A stretch of DNA of 64,000 nucleotides from Candidatus Hecatella orcuttiae (GCA_002011035.2 MTLY02000002.1:310001-374000); one strand, 5' to 3'; positions 32,385 through 41,530 are shown, numbered from the stretch's first letter. Made by a program: numbers and translations. The notes: a model not told the origin generated them from the letters alone.

Positions 32385-33017
32385 ATGATGCGCAAGCCGA
32401 ATATCGTAGGCATTGCAGGCGCAGCTGTGCTGGCAGCCTTATCTGTGACCTTACAGCTTCTACCTCCCCTTTTCCTAACCCCTTGGTTCATGAGAATAGA
32501 CTTCGTGGCGGTGCCTTGGATTTTGGCCTGGATCTTCTTCGGATTTAGGCCGGCGGCCCTCAGCCTCCTCATAAGCGTCCCCTTGGTGGGGCTTCTCGGC
32601 CCCTTCGCTGGAGGCTGGGTGGGAGCCATCATGAAATCCGCAGCCAGCGTGTGGATGATCGCCGTGCCAGCCGGCTTCGCCTGCAAGTTCGGAGTTAACC
32701 GTCTGCTTCACAGCAAATGGCTTTACGCTTTGGTGGGCCTTGTGGCTGTAGCCGTACGGGATTTGGCCACCATCCTTTTCAACCTGTATTTCGCCATTCC
32801 CGTCTTCTTCGGGATGACCGTCCGCCAGGTGGTGGAGTTTTTCTCCAACCCTGTTTTCCAGAGCTTTGTAGGCCTCTCCCTAGGGGCGGCTGGGATAACG
32901 GCTGTAGCCGTGGAGATAGCCTTCTGGAACTCCGTTCAAGGCTTCATCGACCTCTATGTGGCCTTAGCCTTAGGTTTAGCCGTCCTCCGCAGGCTGAAGA
33001 TAAGGCCGGCCTCTTGA
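32385..33017 (+). CDS. ECF transporter S component-like membrane protein
   Basis: The 210-residue protein has about six transmembrane helices beginning GIAGAAVLAALSVTLQLL, then RIDFVAVPWILAWIFFGFRPAALSLLISVPL and GGWVGAIMKSAASVW. This is the layout of energy-coupling-factor S components, which bind a vitamin. The substrate is not visible. Riboflavin is possible because an RbkR regulator is encoded in the window, but no matching operator was found. No ECF ATPase or T component is adjacent, so it would use a shared module. Confidence 0.65.
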   Translation: MMRKPNIVGIAGAAVLAALSVTLQLLPPLFLTPWFMRIDFVAVPWILAWIFFGFRPAALSLLISVPLVGLLGPFAGGWVGAIMKSAASVWMIAVPAGFACKFGVNRLLHSKWLYALVGLVAVAVRDLATILFNLYFAIPVFFGMTVRQVVEFFSNPVFQSFVGLSLGAAGITAVAVEIAFWNSVQGFIDLYVALALGLAVLRRLKIRPAS

Positions 33018-33073
33018 GCGCCAATCCGCCTCGGTTTTCGCTGAGTATTTTTGGCTAACCTGAGCCTCCGAGC

Positions 33074-34363
33074 TTACCGCTGCCACCACATGAAGATGGG
33101 CGGTAAAACTATCAGGTCCACAGGTTCACTTACGCTCGTTGCATAGGCCGGGTCATCTGGAACGAAGATGATGTAAACCTTCAGCGTAAGCCACAGCCTT
33201 TCGGAAGGTAGCTGCCAGTTAAAGGAGTAGTTGCCGTTTTCCACCCTGATGTCGCGGAGGATGATGTCGTACTCTGGGCCTCGGCCTGAGTAAGCTACGA
33301 AGATGATGGACCCGTTTACTGCGGGCTCCACCGAGCCCACGGTCTCTAGGCTTGCACCAGCTTCAACAATAGGCAGTTTCATGGCAAAGGGCAGAGGAAC
33401 CACCGGTAAGTCTAAATTCATCGTCACCAAGGTGGGCCGCTGAGTCTGTATGACTATTTCCGGGTGAAGGATAGAGGCCAAAGTGTAGAGGCCGTTCACT
33501 ATCCGGGGCCCCGGCCTTAGGAAAAGGTCCTCGTCCACCACGTAGATTCGCTCATTTCGCACAGCGTCGATGATGTCCCACCCCGGCCTGCTCTTGACAT
33601 CGTTCGGGGACACTCCTCCGGCTGAGTGAGATTGGAGGATGATGAACTCGGGGTTGCGGTCGATGATGGTTTCGCTGCTCACAACCGGGTACTGGGAAAG
33701 GGCGTCGTGGAAAATGTTACTCCCACCTGCCTTGGTTATGATCTCGTCCACCCACGTGTCGGGGCCGAAGCTCATGAAGGGGTCATGCCAAAGCTCAAAA
33801 TAGACCCGGGGCGTGTAATCCGCCTCAGCGGCTACAATGTCTTCAACCCGGGAAACTTGGTCCATCATCTCCTGCGCCACCCTGTTTCCTCCTTCCACGT
33901 TTCCCGTGGCCGTTCCCACTAAGATGGCGTTCTGGATTACATCGTCGATGCTTTTGGGGTCTAGGGCGATCACCGCATAGCCTAGGTCGCTGAGTTCCTC
34001 AACGTAGGGCAGCTGAACTCCGGCGGTGGCGAGGATGAGGTCCGGCTCCAAGCCGATGACCGCCTCGATGCTGATGGAGCCGAAGCCTCCCACGGTAGGT
34101 AAGCCCACAGCTTCAGGAGGATAATCCGAGTAGGTGTCCACCCCCACAACCTGAGGCCCCGCGCCCACCGCGAAGAGAAGCTCCGTGTTGCTGGGGGCCA
34201 AGGAAACGATTCTTTGAGGAGGATAAGGATCAATCGTCACCGACCTCCCCAAATTGTCCACCACGGTAATCGAGTCAGCCGAAGCGGAAGGAACAACCCC
34301 GCCCGCCAAGGAAGCCAAAAGCAAAACCAAGACGAAATAGGTAAGGACTGCCCTCATACGCAT
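33074..34363 (-). CDS. BtuF-like periplasmic-type substrate-binding protein
   Basis: The 429-residue protein starts with a signal peptide (RAVLTYFVLVLLLASLAGGVVP, about 4-27). A class III binding fold follows (about 35-310): VDNLGRSVTIDPYPPQRIVSLAPSNTELLFAVGAGPQVVGVDTYSDYP, and later VYFELWHDPFMSFGPDTWVDEII. The 120-residue C-terminal extension is beta-rich and ends in IVLPPIFMWWQR, which may act as a surface or membrane anchor. The family binds cobalamin, siderophores or heme. B12 fits with the corrinoid protein at 16032. No permease or ATPase gene is adjacent. Confidence 0.82.
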   Translation of the reverse strand: MRMRAVLTYFVLVLLLASLAGGVVPSASADSITVVDNLGRSVTIDPYPPQRIVSLAPSNTELLFAVGAGPQVVGVDTYSDYPPEAVGLPTVGGFGSISIEAVIGLEPDLILATAGVQLPYVEELSDLGYAVIALDPKSIDDVIQNAILVGTATGNVEGGNRVAQEMMDQVSRVEDIVAAEADYTPRVYFELWHDPFMSFGPDTWVDEIITKAGGSNIFHDALSQYPVVSSETIIDRNPEFIILQSHSAGGVSPNDVKSRPGWDIIDAVRNERIYVVDEDLFLRPGPRIVNGLYTLASILHPEIVIQTQRPTLVTMNLDLPVVPLPFAMKLPIVEAGASLETVGSVEPAVNGSIIFVAYSGRGPEYDIILRDIRVENGNYSFNWQLPSERLWLTLKVYIIFVPDDPAYATSVSEPVDLIVLPPIFMWWQR

Positions 34364-34375
34364 TCCCTCTTAATG

Positions 34376-34406
34376 ATATATGGATGGTTAATCCATCCTT
34401 ATATAT
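34376..34406 (-). promoter_or_regulatory. Operator-like palindrome beside the TATA box of the BtuF-like gene
   Basis: GGATGG (34382-34387) and CCATCC (34393-34398) flank TTAAT, extended by ATATAT on both sides. On the minus strand, TTAAATATATAAGG is followed directly by the palindrome and then by a short leader to the ATG at 34363. This is the usual place for an archaeal repressor. The regulator is unknown; a metal or cobalamin sensor is possible. Confidence 0.55.
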
Positions 34407-34548
34407 TTAACGCACCAAAACCGGCAACGGCAGTCAGTTTTTTACCCTCTTTTCTCTTCAGTCGATTTTTGATTAAACTTTAAATTTAGCCGCTGTGAAA
34501 CGAAATATGCGCAATTATATCTACTGGATGATTAAAAGGTAGGCTGCG

Positions 34549-35883
34549 TTGGAGTTCGAAGTTTTGAAGAAGGTTTACGAGTTAACCCAATTTGGGTTAA
34601 CGCTCCTTCAGGCTAAGGTTTACGTTGGGCTTCTTCAGCTCGGCAAGTCTTCTGCAAGTCAGATAGCGAAGACGGTGAACATGCACAAGGCGGAGGCCTA
34701 CCGGGTTTTGAGAGAGTTGGAGAAGTTGGAGTTGGCGGAGGCTTCGTTAGGCCGTCCGATAACATTCCAGCCTGTCCATCCCCGAAAGGCGCTTACAAGG
34801 CTTCTCTCTCAGCTTTCTTCAAAAATGAAGAGCTTGAGCGCGAAGAAGAGGGAGCTGAGCTTATGGTTATCTTCCATTCCCAAAAGAAGCGTAGTGGAGG
34901 AGAAAGAGCATGTTAGGTTTGAATTGATTTCGGAGCAAGCTGGCAACAAGAGAATAGCCTCCATGCTGAAGCGTGCAAAAAAGGAGTTTCTCTTCGTTAC
35001 GCCGGTTGAACTTTTGGGAACCTACATTTCCATGTTAGACGGCGCAACGCTTAGAGGACTTATGCGAAGGGGAGTGAAGGTTAAGGGTATTTTAGAGGTA
35101 AAACAGTTCACTGACAGATTTTTAAACCATCTCATGGGATTGGTTAAACGCTACCAGAGAGTGGTTGACCTCAGACATTCTGACGACCTAGCCTCCCGCC
35201 TCACAATTTGCGACGGCAAAGAGCTGTTGGTCGGCGCTCAGGTTAAGCCTGGGATGGGAGAGCGTTTTGACCTCTGGACTAACAGTCCGAGTTACATTGC
35301 CATAACGAAGAGGTTCTTTGATGAAATGTGGGTTGACTCCGTACCCATGGGTGAAAGAGTTCAGGAGCTCAAGACAGGGGAACCTAGGGAGCTTTTCACC
35401 GTCATCAAAAACTTTGGAGCTTTCAGGGATAAAGCTCTTGAAATGATGAACAGGGCTGAAAAGGAAATGTTGTTCATCTCCGGCGTCCGAGGTTGGCGTC
35501 AGGTAGCCCAAGCTGGTTTGGTGGAAGCATTCACCAAAACCTTAAAAAGAGGTGTGAAGGCCAAGGGCATCGTCGAGGTGGAGGAAGAAAACTTGAAGGA
35601 TGTTAAGAAGCTTCGCAAATACTGCGAACTACGGCATCTGAGCCACCTCAACACTCGGATCTTCGTCGTTGACGGGGAAGAAATGACCTACGGCTATGCG
35701 ACAGAAAAGTGGACCCGCATCTGGACGAACAGCAAATCGTTCGTTGCCGCTGCCAAAGAACACTTCCAACGGCTATGGGAAATATCGTCCAATGTCGACG
35801 CTAGGATTTCCGAGCTGGAAACGGCTTCGTTGAAGAATCCTAGTCTAGCCCAATGGATGCAGGCGGCGTCTTTCCCTGTGTAA
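34549..35883 (+). CDS. TrmB-like regulator with duplicated effector domain
   Basis: The 444-residue protein starts with a winged helix (about 8-80: YELTQFGLTLLQAKVYVGLLQLGKSSASQIAKTVNMHKAEAYRVLRELEKL), as in TrmB sugar regulators. A short coiled coil (85-115) and two similar PLD-like effector units follow: about 130-270 (KEFLFVTPVELLG to LDLWTNSPSY) and about 300-425 (KEMLFISGVRGW to RIWTNSKSF). No signal peptide is present. The effector is unknown. It is transcribed away from the BtuF-like gene and could regulate it, which is inference. Confidence 0.82.
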   Translation: MEFEVLKKVYELTQFGLTLLQAKVYVGLLQLGKSSASQIAKTVNMHKAEAYRVLRELEKLELAEASLGRPITFQPVHPRKALTRLLSQLSSKMKSLSAKKRELSLWLSSIPKRSVVEEKEHVRFELISEQAGNKRIASMLKRAKKEFLFVTPVELLGTYISMLDGATLRGLMRRGVKVKGILEVKQFTDRFLNHLMGLVKRYQRVVDLRHSDDLASRLTICDGKELLVGAQVKPGMGERFDLWTNSPSYIAITKRFFDEMWVDSVPMGERVQELKTGEPRELFTVIKNFGAFRDKALEMMNRAEKEMLFISGVRGWRQVAQAGLVEAFTKTLKRGVKAKGIVEVEEENLKDVKKLRKYCELRHLSHLNTRIFVVDGEEMTYGYATEKWTRIWTNSKSFVAAAKEHFQRLWEISSNVDARISELETASLKNPSLAQWMQAASFPV

Positions 35884-35916
35884 TCTGTTTTGCTTGAGGC
35901 TATTTTTCCTACATGT

Positions 35917-36114
35917 TCATGTATAGGCGTGGATTATCTTGCCAGGGAAGTTCTCCGGAGAACTTCCCTTAGAGTTTTGGTTGGTGGAGCTTACGTAGAT
36001 TTCCTTAACCTCATGTTTTTCTTTCAGTAGCTTCCTTATGATTTCACCTATTTCCGCGGGGGCCCCGAAACATTCGAACTGCATACCTTTAACCTTAAAT
36101 TTTAACTTAATCAT
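35917..36114 (-). CDS. Small alpha/beta protein of 65 residues
   Basis: The product is KLKFKVKGMQFECFGAPAEI then GEIIRKLLKEKHEVKEIYVS, followed by a Ser/Asn-rich tail. A strand-strand-helix-strand pattern is plausible. No family is recognised. A GGGGCC-rich leader and no obvious SD make the start uncertain. Confidence 0.4.
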   Translation of the reverse strand: MIKLKFKVKGMQFECFGAPAEIGEIIRKLLKEKHEVKEIYVSSTNQNSKGSSPENFPGKIIHAYT

Positions 36115-36361
36115 GGTTATAGGCCCCTTAAACAGGGAATCAAAAGAAAGCTGCTTTTTCTATTAAAGATTAGTAAGTTATATTCCAACTTTATTTATAG
36201 GTAAATAAAGAGGCTGCCTATCTTTCAGCACCACCCAACCGGTGGAAAAGGCTGAATGCTGAAATTCTTGACGGCTCCCCGGGCTAAAGTTTATCCCTGA
36301 GCCCCGAATTTTATTTGACCGTGGAACCGATTGAAAGAAGACTCCCTCAGGCGGTTTTAAC

Positions 36362-37003
36362 ATGGTGGCCCCTCCTTCGGTAAGAGTCCTCGCCCTAGTA
36401 TCCGGGGGTCTTGACTCCCCGGTGGCTGCGTATCTGGTAGGGAGGAGTCTGGGCGTGGAGGTTTCTGTTCTTCATTTAGACAATTTCCCCCTTTTAAAGG
36501 AGACAGGCCGCTTGAAGGCGTTGAGGTGCTGGGAGAAGCTGAAAAGGCTTAAGGTGGTGGGAGAGGCCTATGTTCTCCCTCACAGTCACAGCCTTTTGGA
36601 GTTCTACAGAAAATGCGAGCGGAGGCTGGTGTGCGTGCTCTGCCGAAGGCAGATGCTGAGGGTAGCGGAGAAGCTGGCGGAGGAGCTCTCAGCCTCAGCC
36701 TTGGTGACGGGGGAAAGCCTAGGCCAGGTGGCCAGCCAGACTTTGGCCAACATCGCCGTAGAAGACCAAGCTGTGAAGCTTCCGGTCCTCCGCCCTCTTA
36801 TCGGCTTTAACAAGGAGGAGATCGTGGCGATTTCCAAGCAGATAGGAACATACCTTGACTCCATCATACCCGGGGGATGCTGCGCCAACCCTAGGAAGCC
36901 TGCCACCCAAGCTAGGCTGGAAAAGGTCTTGGAGGAAGAGGCCAAGCTGAACCTAGAAGCTATGACGGCCAAGTCTTTAGCCGGGAAAAAAGTATACTCC
37001 TGA
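36362..37003 (+). CDS. ThiI-like PP-loop sulfurtransferase (AANH domain only)
   Basis: The 213-residue protein contains the PP-loop ALVSGGLDSPVAAYLVGRSLG near 10 and the ThiI-specific regions YVLPHSHSLLEFYRKCERRLVCVLCRRQMLRVAEKLAEEL and VTGESLGQVASQTLANI. It ends with GGCCANPRKPAT and lacks both the THUMP and rhodanese domains of bacterial ThiI. It probably adenylates and thiolates tRNA U8 or serves thiamine thiazole synthesis, possibly with separate partners. Confidence 0.82.
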   Translation: MVAPPSVRVLALVSGGLDSPVAAYLVGRSLGVEVSVLHLDNFPLLKETGRLKALRCWEKLKRLKVVGEAYVLPHSHSLLEFYRKCERRLVCVLCRRQMLRVAEKLAEELSASALVTGESLGQVASQTLANIAVEDQAVKLPVLRPLIGFNKEEIVAISKQIGTYLDSIIPGGCCANPRKPATQARLEKVLEEEAKLNLEAMTAKSLAGKKVYS

Positions 37004-37122
37004 GCGGCTACAGAGGCTCCTGCCAGTGGAAAGCCTTTTTTGCCGGCGAGGGCAACCCGCCGGAAGGTTCTAGTTAGTTTTTAACCTTCAAAGAAATAAA
37101 AAGTAAGGAAGGCTGAGGGGAG

Positions 37123-38223
37123 TTGAAGACCATCATCTTAGCCGGCGGCTACGCCACTAGGCTGAGGCCTCTGAGTATCACGCTGCCTAAACCCCTTTTT
37201 CCCATCCTCGACAAGCCCATCCTCGACTGGATGATGGAAGGCCTAAGCCGGGCAGGTTTGAAGAACATCATCCTCTCCATCCGGTATTTTGCAGAGGAAA
37301 TCATGGGAAGATATAGCACCGGCCTTGACTTCGGCGTAGACGTTCGCTACGCTCGCGAGGTTACCCCTTTAGGGGATGCAGGTCCTCTGCGTCTGATCCA
37401 CAGCCTCTACGGGCTGGATGAAACTTTCATGGTGGTTAACGGAGACATCTTCGGAAACATCGACTTCCAAGCTGTGGTGGATTTCCACCGAAGAAAGGGA
37501 GGGATCGCCACCGTTCTGCTTACCAAAGTTAAAGACCCCGGGCACTACGGCGTAGCTGTACTCGACTCGGAGGGCAGGATCGTGAAATTCGTGGAGAAGC
37601 CCAAAGCCAGAGAGGCGCCTTCCAACCTAGCCAATGCAGGGGTTTACATCTTCGAACCAGAAGTCTTGAAGTTCGTGCCTGAAAATGCGAGGATGAAGCT
37701 GGCCGCGGAGCTGATGCCGCAGCTACTTTCCACTGGAAACGTTTTCGGCTGCATTCATGAAGGCCTGTGGACGGACATCGGTAACCTTTCAGCTTTCCTC
37801 CAAGCCAACTTCGATGCCCTGAAACTTTACCGCCCTGAGGGCTATGTAAGCCCCAACGCAGAGGTTCACCCCGAAGCCGAGCTCCTCCAACCAGTTTACG
37901 TCTCCCACGCTGTGAGGGTGGACGCTTACTCCAAGGTGGGCCCCTACGCCGTGCTAGGCCGGGACACCACTGTGGGAAAAACCGCCAGGGTCTACCGAAG
38001 CGTCCTGTTTCCCTCCGCCTTCATCGACACCGGAGCCTTGGTGAAAGGCAGCATCGTGGGTAACGGTGTTGTGGCTGGGAAATGGACTACCTTCAGTGAG
38101 GGAGTAGTAGTGGGGGGCGACGTCACAGTAGCCGACGAGGTCACCCTTGCCTCCGGCGTCATCGTTTTCCCCTACAAAGAGCTCACTGAAAGCGTGGAGG
38201 AGCCGGGAAAGATCATCGTTTAA
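37123..38223 (+). CDS. Sugar-1-phosphate nucleotidyltransferase, second copy
   Basis: The 366-residue protein starts at TTG: KTIILAGGYATRLRPLSITLPKPLFPILDKPIL, with FMVVNGDIFGNIDFQ (metal Asp) and KFVEKPKAREAPSNLANAGVYIFEPE. The C-terminal left-handed beta-helix has VDAYSKVGPYAVLG and GKTARVYRSVLFPSAFIDTGAL. It resembles mannose- or glucose-1-phosphate nucleotidyltransferases. The homolog at 22888 sits in a glycan cluster, while this copy stands alone. Confidence 0.88.
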   Translation: MKTIILAGGYATRLRPLSITLPKPLFPILDKPILDWMMEGLSRAGLKNIILSIRYFAEEIMGRYSTGLDFGVDVRYAREVTPLGDAGPLRLIHSLYGLDETFMVVNGDIFGNIDFQAVVDFHRRKGGIATVLLTKVKDPGHYGVAVLDSEGRIVKFVEKPKAREAPSNLANAGVYIFEPEVLKFVPENARMKLAAELMPQLLSTGNVFGCIHEGLWTDIGNLSAFLQANFDALKLYRPEGYVSPNAEVHPEAELLQPVYVSHAVRVDAYSKVGPYAVLGRDTTVGKTARVYRSVLFPSAFIDTGALVKGSIVGNGVVAGKWTTFSEGVVVGGDVTVADEVTLASGVIVFPYKELTESVEEPGKIIV

Positions 38224-38230
38224 CATGTTT

Positions 38231-38257
38231 TCTTTAAACCCCCCTTTCCACTGGAAG
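38231..38257 (-). other. Origin recognition box-like element far from the main origin
   Basis: On the minus strand the text CTTCCAGTGGAAAGGGGGG followed by TTTAAAGA matches the ORB pattern (TTCCAGTGGAAA, a short spacer, then a G-run) seen three times at 41.5-41.8 kb. It is intergenic, between the nucleotidyltransferase and the cyclo-ligase gene, about 3.2 kb from the orc1/cdc6 gene. Confidence 0.5.
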
Positions 38258-38357
38258 AAAACCGAGGGAATTCCAACCATCCCAGGAAAGCAAGCGCCGC
38301 GACGGGCCTCAATTGATGCTATGGGTTTTTTTGGGACTGTGTCAGAGGGAATTTTAC

Positions 38358-39044
38358 ATGGGCGCGAAAACCTCTAAACGGCGGGGGAGAGAGCCTCCCC
38401 ATTCCTCAGGACTCTCCTTCCTTGAGGTAAAGGAAGAAAAGCAGAGGCTTAGGCGTAGAATCTGGAGGCTGCTGGAACAACGCCAAGCGGCATTATTTCC
38501 TTTCCCCGTTTGGGGGAGGATGCCCAACTTCGTAGGCTCGGATGTCGCTGCTGAAAGGCTCCGCCAGCTAAAAGAGTGGGCTGCTGCTTCGGTTGTTTTC
38601 TGCAACCCCGACTACGCTCAAAAACCCGTCAGGGAAAGAGTCCTCAAGGACGGGAAAGCTCTGCTCATGGCTACGCCTAGGCTTAAGGCCGGCTTCCTTT
38701 TCATCCCTCCAAGGGACGCAAGAGGCAGGGAAAGCTACCTAGCCACCATCAAGGGGGCCTTCCGCCACGGCACCGCCCTTCCACTGGAGCGGGCTCCGAA
38801 ACCCGACTTGCTGGTCACTGGCTGCGTGGCGGTGGACTTGGAAGGCTTCAGGCTTGGAAAGGGCGGCGGCTACGGGGACAGAGAAATCAGAGAGATTCAG
38901 GAAAGGTTCGGCAGGATTCTCGTGGTCACCACCGTCCACGACTTACAAGTGGTGGACAAGGTTCCAGTGGAAAAGGGGGATGTGAAAGTCGACATCATCG
39001 TAACCCCAACTCAAACCTACCGGGTTGACGGGAAGGAAAGCTAA
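38358..39044 (+). CDS. 5-formyltetrahydrofolate cyclo-ligase family protein
   Basis: The 228-residue protein starts at the ATG at 38358 (the frame is open from 38313). It has VKEEKQRLRRRIWRLLEQRQAALFP, FVGSDVAAERL, LLMATPRL, LVTGCVAVDLEGFRLGKGGGYGDREI (the nucleotide/phosphate loop of the family) and VVTTVHDLQVV. Archaeal members are longer than bacterial MTHFS and may act on tetrahydromethanopterin-type or other folates. The stop overlaps that of the convergent DUF1786 gene by 4 bp. Confidence 0.82.
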   Translation: MGAKTSKRRGREPPHSSGLSFLEVKEEKQRLRRRIWRLLEQRQAALFPFPVWGRMPNFVGSDVAAERLRQLKEWAAASVVFCNPDYAQKPVRERVLKDGKALLMATPRLKAGFLFIPPRDARGRESYLATIKGAFRHGTALPLERAPKPDLLVTGCVAVDLEGFRLGKGGGYGDREIREIQERFGRILVVTTVHDLQVVDKVPVEKGDVKVDIIVTPTQTYRVDGKES

Positions 39045-40126
39045 GCTAAGCCGGCCTTTTCTTCTCCAAGCTTCTTCCTCACCGCCTCCACTAAACCTAA
39101 GGTTCCCGCCATCATGACATCGCCCCCAGGGTAGGCGAAGTGCACCTTTAAACCGGAGTCTTTCAGCATCCCCCGCCGGGGCCCTGTGGCTGCGACCAGT
39201 TCTAGGTTCTTAAACCCTCGAGGCGAGGAGATATAAAAGGCTCCGTGACCGCCGTCAGCTAGGACTTCTTCGGATGTTAACCTCCCCTCCGCCAAGTTCA
39301 CTGCGAAGGTTTCCAGTTTAGAAGGCGTCAGCAGGGAAGTGTGATGCTCCATCAGCCCCAGCACAGTGCCTTTATCCACCACCGCCATGATGGTGTGCGA
39401 GTTTCCCAAGTTCATGGCCAGCACACAGTCAGCGAATTTGACGGCTTCATCTTGAAGACAGCCTAAAACAGCCGCGGGCACGCTGTCCATGACCCATACA
39501 CCGATGTTTGGCAGCTGCCGTTTAGCCGCCTTGACTCCCGACTTCATCCTATAGTAGCAGTCGGGAATTCTGTCTTCAGAAAACATAAGGCTGGCAAGTG
39601 AAGGATCCTTCAAGAGAGGCTCCCTCATTTTTTTCAGCCTAAACTTGTTTCCAGCTTCCCCTCTTGGGGGAACCCCGTGGTCCTGCACAGCCAAGGCCAC
39701 AGCGTCTAGGTTCTCTAGTTTTTCTCCGAAACTCTGCAAGAACAACGCTAAGGCTTTTATGTTCACTTCTTGAGTTTCAAGACGGGGACCGTTCCAAGTC
39801 TCGGGGGCTTTGCTTAAAACTTCCACCCCCAAACGCCTAACCCTGTCTAGGTCGTTGTAAAAGGTGTAGGCTGCAGCCTCCGTGGCGTAGAAACGATATC
39901 CCTGCTTCAAGAAGTCTTTCACCACACCTGTTAAGGCGCCACCGCCTACTGTGTCTCCTGTGATGAGAAAGCGCCGCCCTTTCTCCGCCAAGGCTTTTAG
40001 TTTTTCAGCCAAAATCCCCGTTGGGCTTGGAAGCACCAGTTTGATGCAGTTCTCCAAGTTTTTGTTAGAGTCGTAGAGTAAAATGTCCTCCGTCCCCGAA
40101 CCGATGTCTAAAGCCAGAATTTTCAA
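39041..40126 (-). CDS. DUF1786 family protein (actin/hexokinase-like fold)
   Basis: The 361-residue protein begins MKILALDIGSGTEDILLYD and has a second phosphate-like loop FLITGDTVGGGAL, a DSVPAAVLG strand and MNLGNSHTIMAVVDKG near 238, a pattern consistent with an ASKHA-like ATPase. It matches DUF1786 (COG4012), whose function is not known; annotations as pyruvate formate-lyase activase-like are not supported by motifs here. It is convergent with the cyclo-ligase gene. Confidence 0.75.
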   Translation of the reverse strand: MKILALDIGSGTEDILLYDSNKNLENCIKLVLPSPTGILAEKLKALAEKGRRFLITGDTVGGGALTGVVKDFLKQGYRFYATEAAAYTFYNDLDRVRRLGVEVLSKAPETWNGPRLETQEVNIKALALFLQSFGEKLENLDAVALAVQDHGVPPRGEAGNKFRLKKMREPLLKDPSLASLMFSEDRIPDCYYRMKSGVKAAKRQLPNIGVWVMDSVPAAVLGCLQDEAVKFADCVLAMNLGNSHTIMAVVDKGTVLGLMEHHTSLLTPSKLETFAVNLAEGRLTSEEVLADGGHGAFYISSPRGFKNLELVAATGPRRGMLKDSGLKVHFAYPGGDVMMAGTLGLVEAVRKKLGEEKAGLA

Positions 40127-40208
40127 GGCTTAACCTCCCCGCCGCGGGGAAGACTGTTCAAAAAGCTAGGGGGCGCTCAGAGGTTAAAGAAGGTTTCCCA
40201 GCCGCTGG

Positions 40209-41414
40209 CTATTTAATGAATCCTTTGAGGTGTAGGTCTTCTCGGAAAATTCTTTCCAAAGTGCTGAAGGGCACTTTTAAACGGATTTTTTTAGTCCGCC
40301 CATAACGTCCTAGGCTGGCAATTTTGGCATTAACCGCCCCCAGCATGTCCAACTCGTTCAGGAGGCCGCTTATCCTCCGCTGAGTCAGGGCTTCAACTCC
40401 AATCCTCTGAGAGAGTTCCTCATAAGCCTCATAAAGTTCTCCAGAAAAGAGGCCTTCTCTCGCCGTCTGCTTTTTTTCGTAGAGCACAAAAAGAATTAGC
40501 TTAGAATGAAGGGGGAGAGAGTTTAAAACCTCCAAAACCCGGTCATGTTCTATCTTCCTCTGCGCATCTCGCACATGCTCCTCCGTCACTACACTGGCGC
40601 CGTCCCTCTCAGCCACTTCCCCAGCAACCCTTACCAAGTCGAGAGCCCGCCTTGCATCCCCATGCTCAGCGGCAGCAAGGGCTGCACAGAGGTTCAGTGT
40701 AGCGGAGGGAAGACTTCCGTTGCGGAAGGCCAACTTTACCCTCTGTTGCAGAATATCCCGAATCTGCTCAGCGCTATAAGGTTTGAAGACCATTTCCTCT
40801 TCGCTGAGGCTGCTGAGGACTCTGGCGTCTAACATGTCCTTGAAATAGAGGTCGTTAGATATGCCTATGGTGGTGAGGCTGCTGGATTTCAGCTCTTCGT
40901 TGATGCGGGTTAACTTGTAGAGCAACCGGTCTCCATGTTCTTTGACTAAAGTGTCAACTTCGTCCAAAGCAACGATAAAGGCGCAACGAGCATCGTTTAA
41001 TCCTTCTTTAAACCTGTCCAAGGCTTCTGCCACTGAAAGCCCAGTGAAGGGAATGCTAACTCCTACAGCTGAGCACATGTTTGAAACTACTCTATACTCG
41101 GTTCCTGCTGCTCGGCAGTTTGTGTAACAAATTCTCACTTTTTCCCCCCTTTTTTCGCTTTTTTTAACCAATCTCTCCAGAACATACCTTGTCACCGCCG
41201 TCTTTCCTGTCCCAGTTTTACCGTAAGCAAAAAGATTGGAGCATTTCATTTTTTTAAGGGAAGGAGCAAGGATGGAGGCAAATCTTAATATTTCTTTTTC
41301 TCGGTGAGGGAGTTCTTTCGGTACAAAATCATGTCTCAAGACTTCCCTGTTTACAAATATTGAAGATTCACCTGCATATTTTTCGAAAAGCTGCTCTAGT
41401 TTATCTACAGACAA
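40209..41414 (-). CDS. cdc6: Orc1/Cdc6 replication initiator
   Basis: The AAA+ protein recognises origin DNA and loads MCM. I take the TTG at 41412-41414 (401 residues), which follows GGCGAGGC. The frame is open a further 33 codons but that part is unlike the family. Landmarks are SSIFVNREVLRHDFVPKELPHRE (initiator-specific), NLFAYGKTGTGKTAVTRYV (Walker A), CAFIVALDEVDTLVKE (Walker B), TTIGISNDLYFKDMLD (sensor 1) and a C-terminal winged helix (LSQRIGVEALTQRRISGLLNEL). The gene lies directly beside the ORB-bearing region. Confidence 0.93.
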   Translation of the reverse strand: MSVDKLEQLFEKYAGESSIFVNREVLRHDFVPKELPHREKEILRFASILAPSLKKMKCSNLFAYGKTGTGKTAVTRYVLERLVKKSEKRGEKVRICYTNCRAAGTEYRVVSNMCSAVGVSIPFTGLSVAEALDRFKEGLNDARCAFIVALDEVDTLVKEHGDRLLYKLTRINEELKSSSLTTIGISNDLYFKDMLDARVLSSLSEEEMVFKPYSAEQIRDILQQRVKLAFRNGSLPSATLNLCAALAAAEHGDARRALDLVRVAGEVAERDGASVVTEEHVRDAQRKIEHDRVLEVLNSLPLHSKLILFVLYEKKQTAREGLFSGELYEAYEELSQRIGVEALTQRRISGLLNELDMLGAVNAKIASLGRYGRTKKIRLKVPFSTLERIFREDLHLKGFIK

Positions 41415-41530
41415 TGCCTCGCCTCTAGAACTTTCTCTAAAACAGCGAGAGACAAAATAAATGGTTGACTTAAGAAAAGAAGACATGAAACACAAAAAGA
41501 ATAGATTAGACATAAAAGATTAACCAGTAC

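Noticed and set aside
37017-37035. CCAGTGGAAAG as a further ORB
   Set aside because: The core is incomplete and there is no G-run after it; similar short matches occur by chance inside genes.
37725-37750. TTTCCACTGGAAACG as an ORB inside the nucleotidyltransferase gene
   Set aside because: It lies within coding sequence and lacks the flanking G-run.
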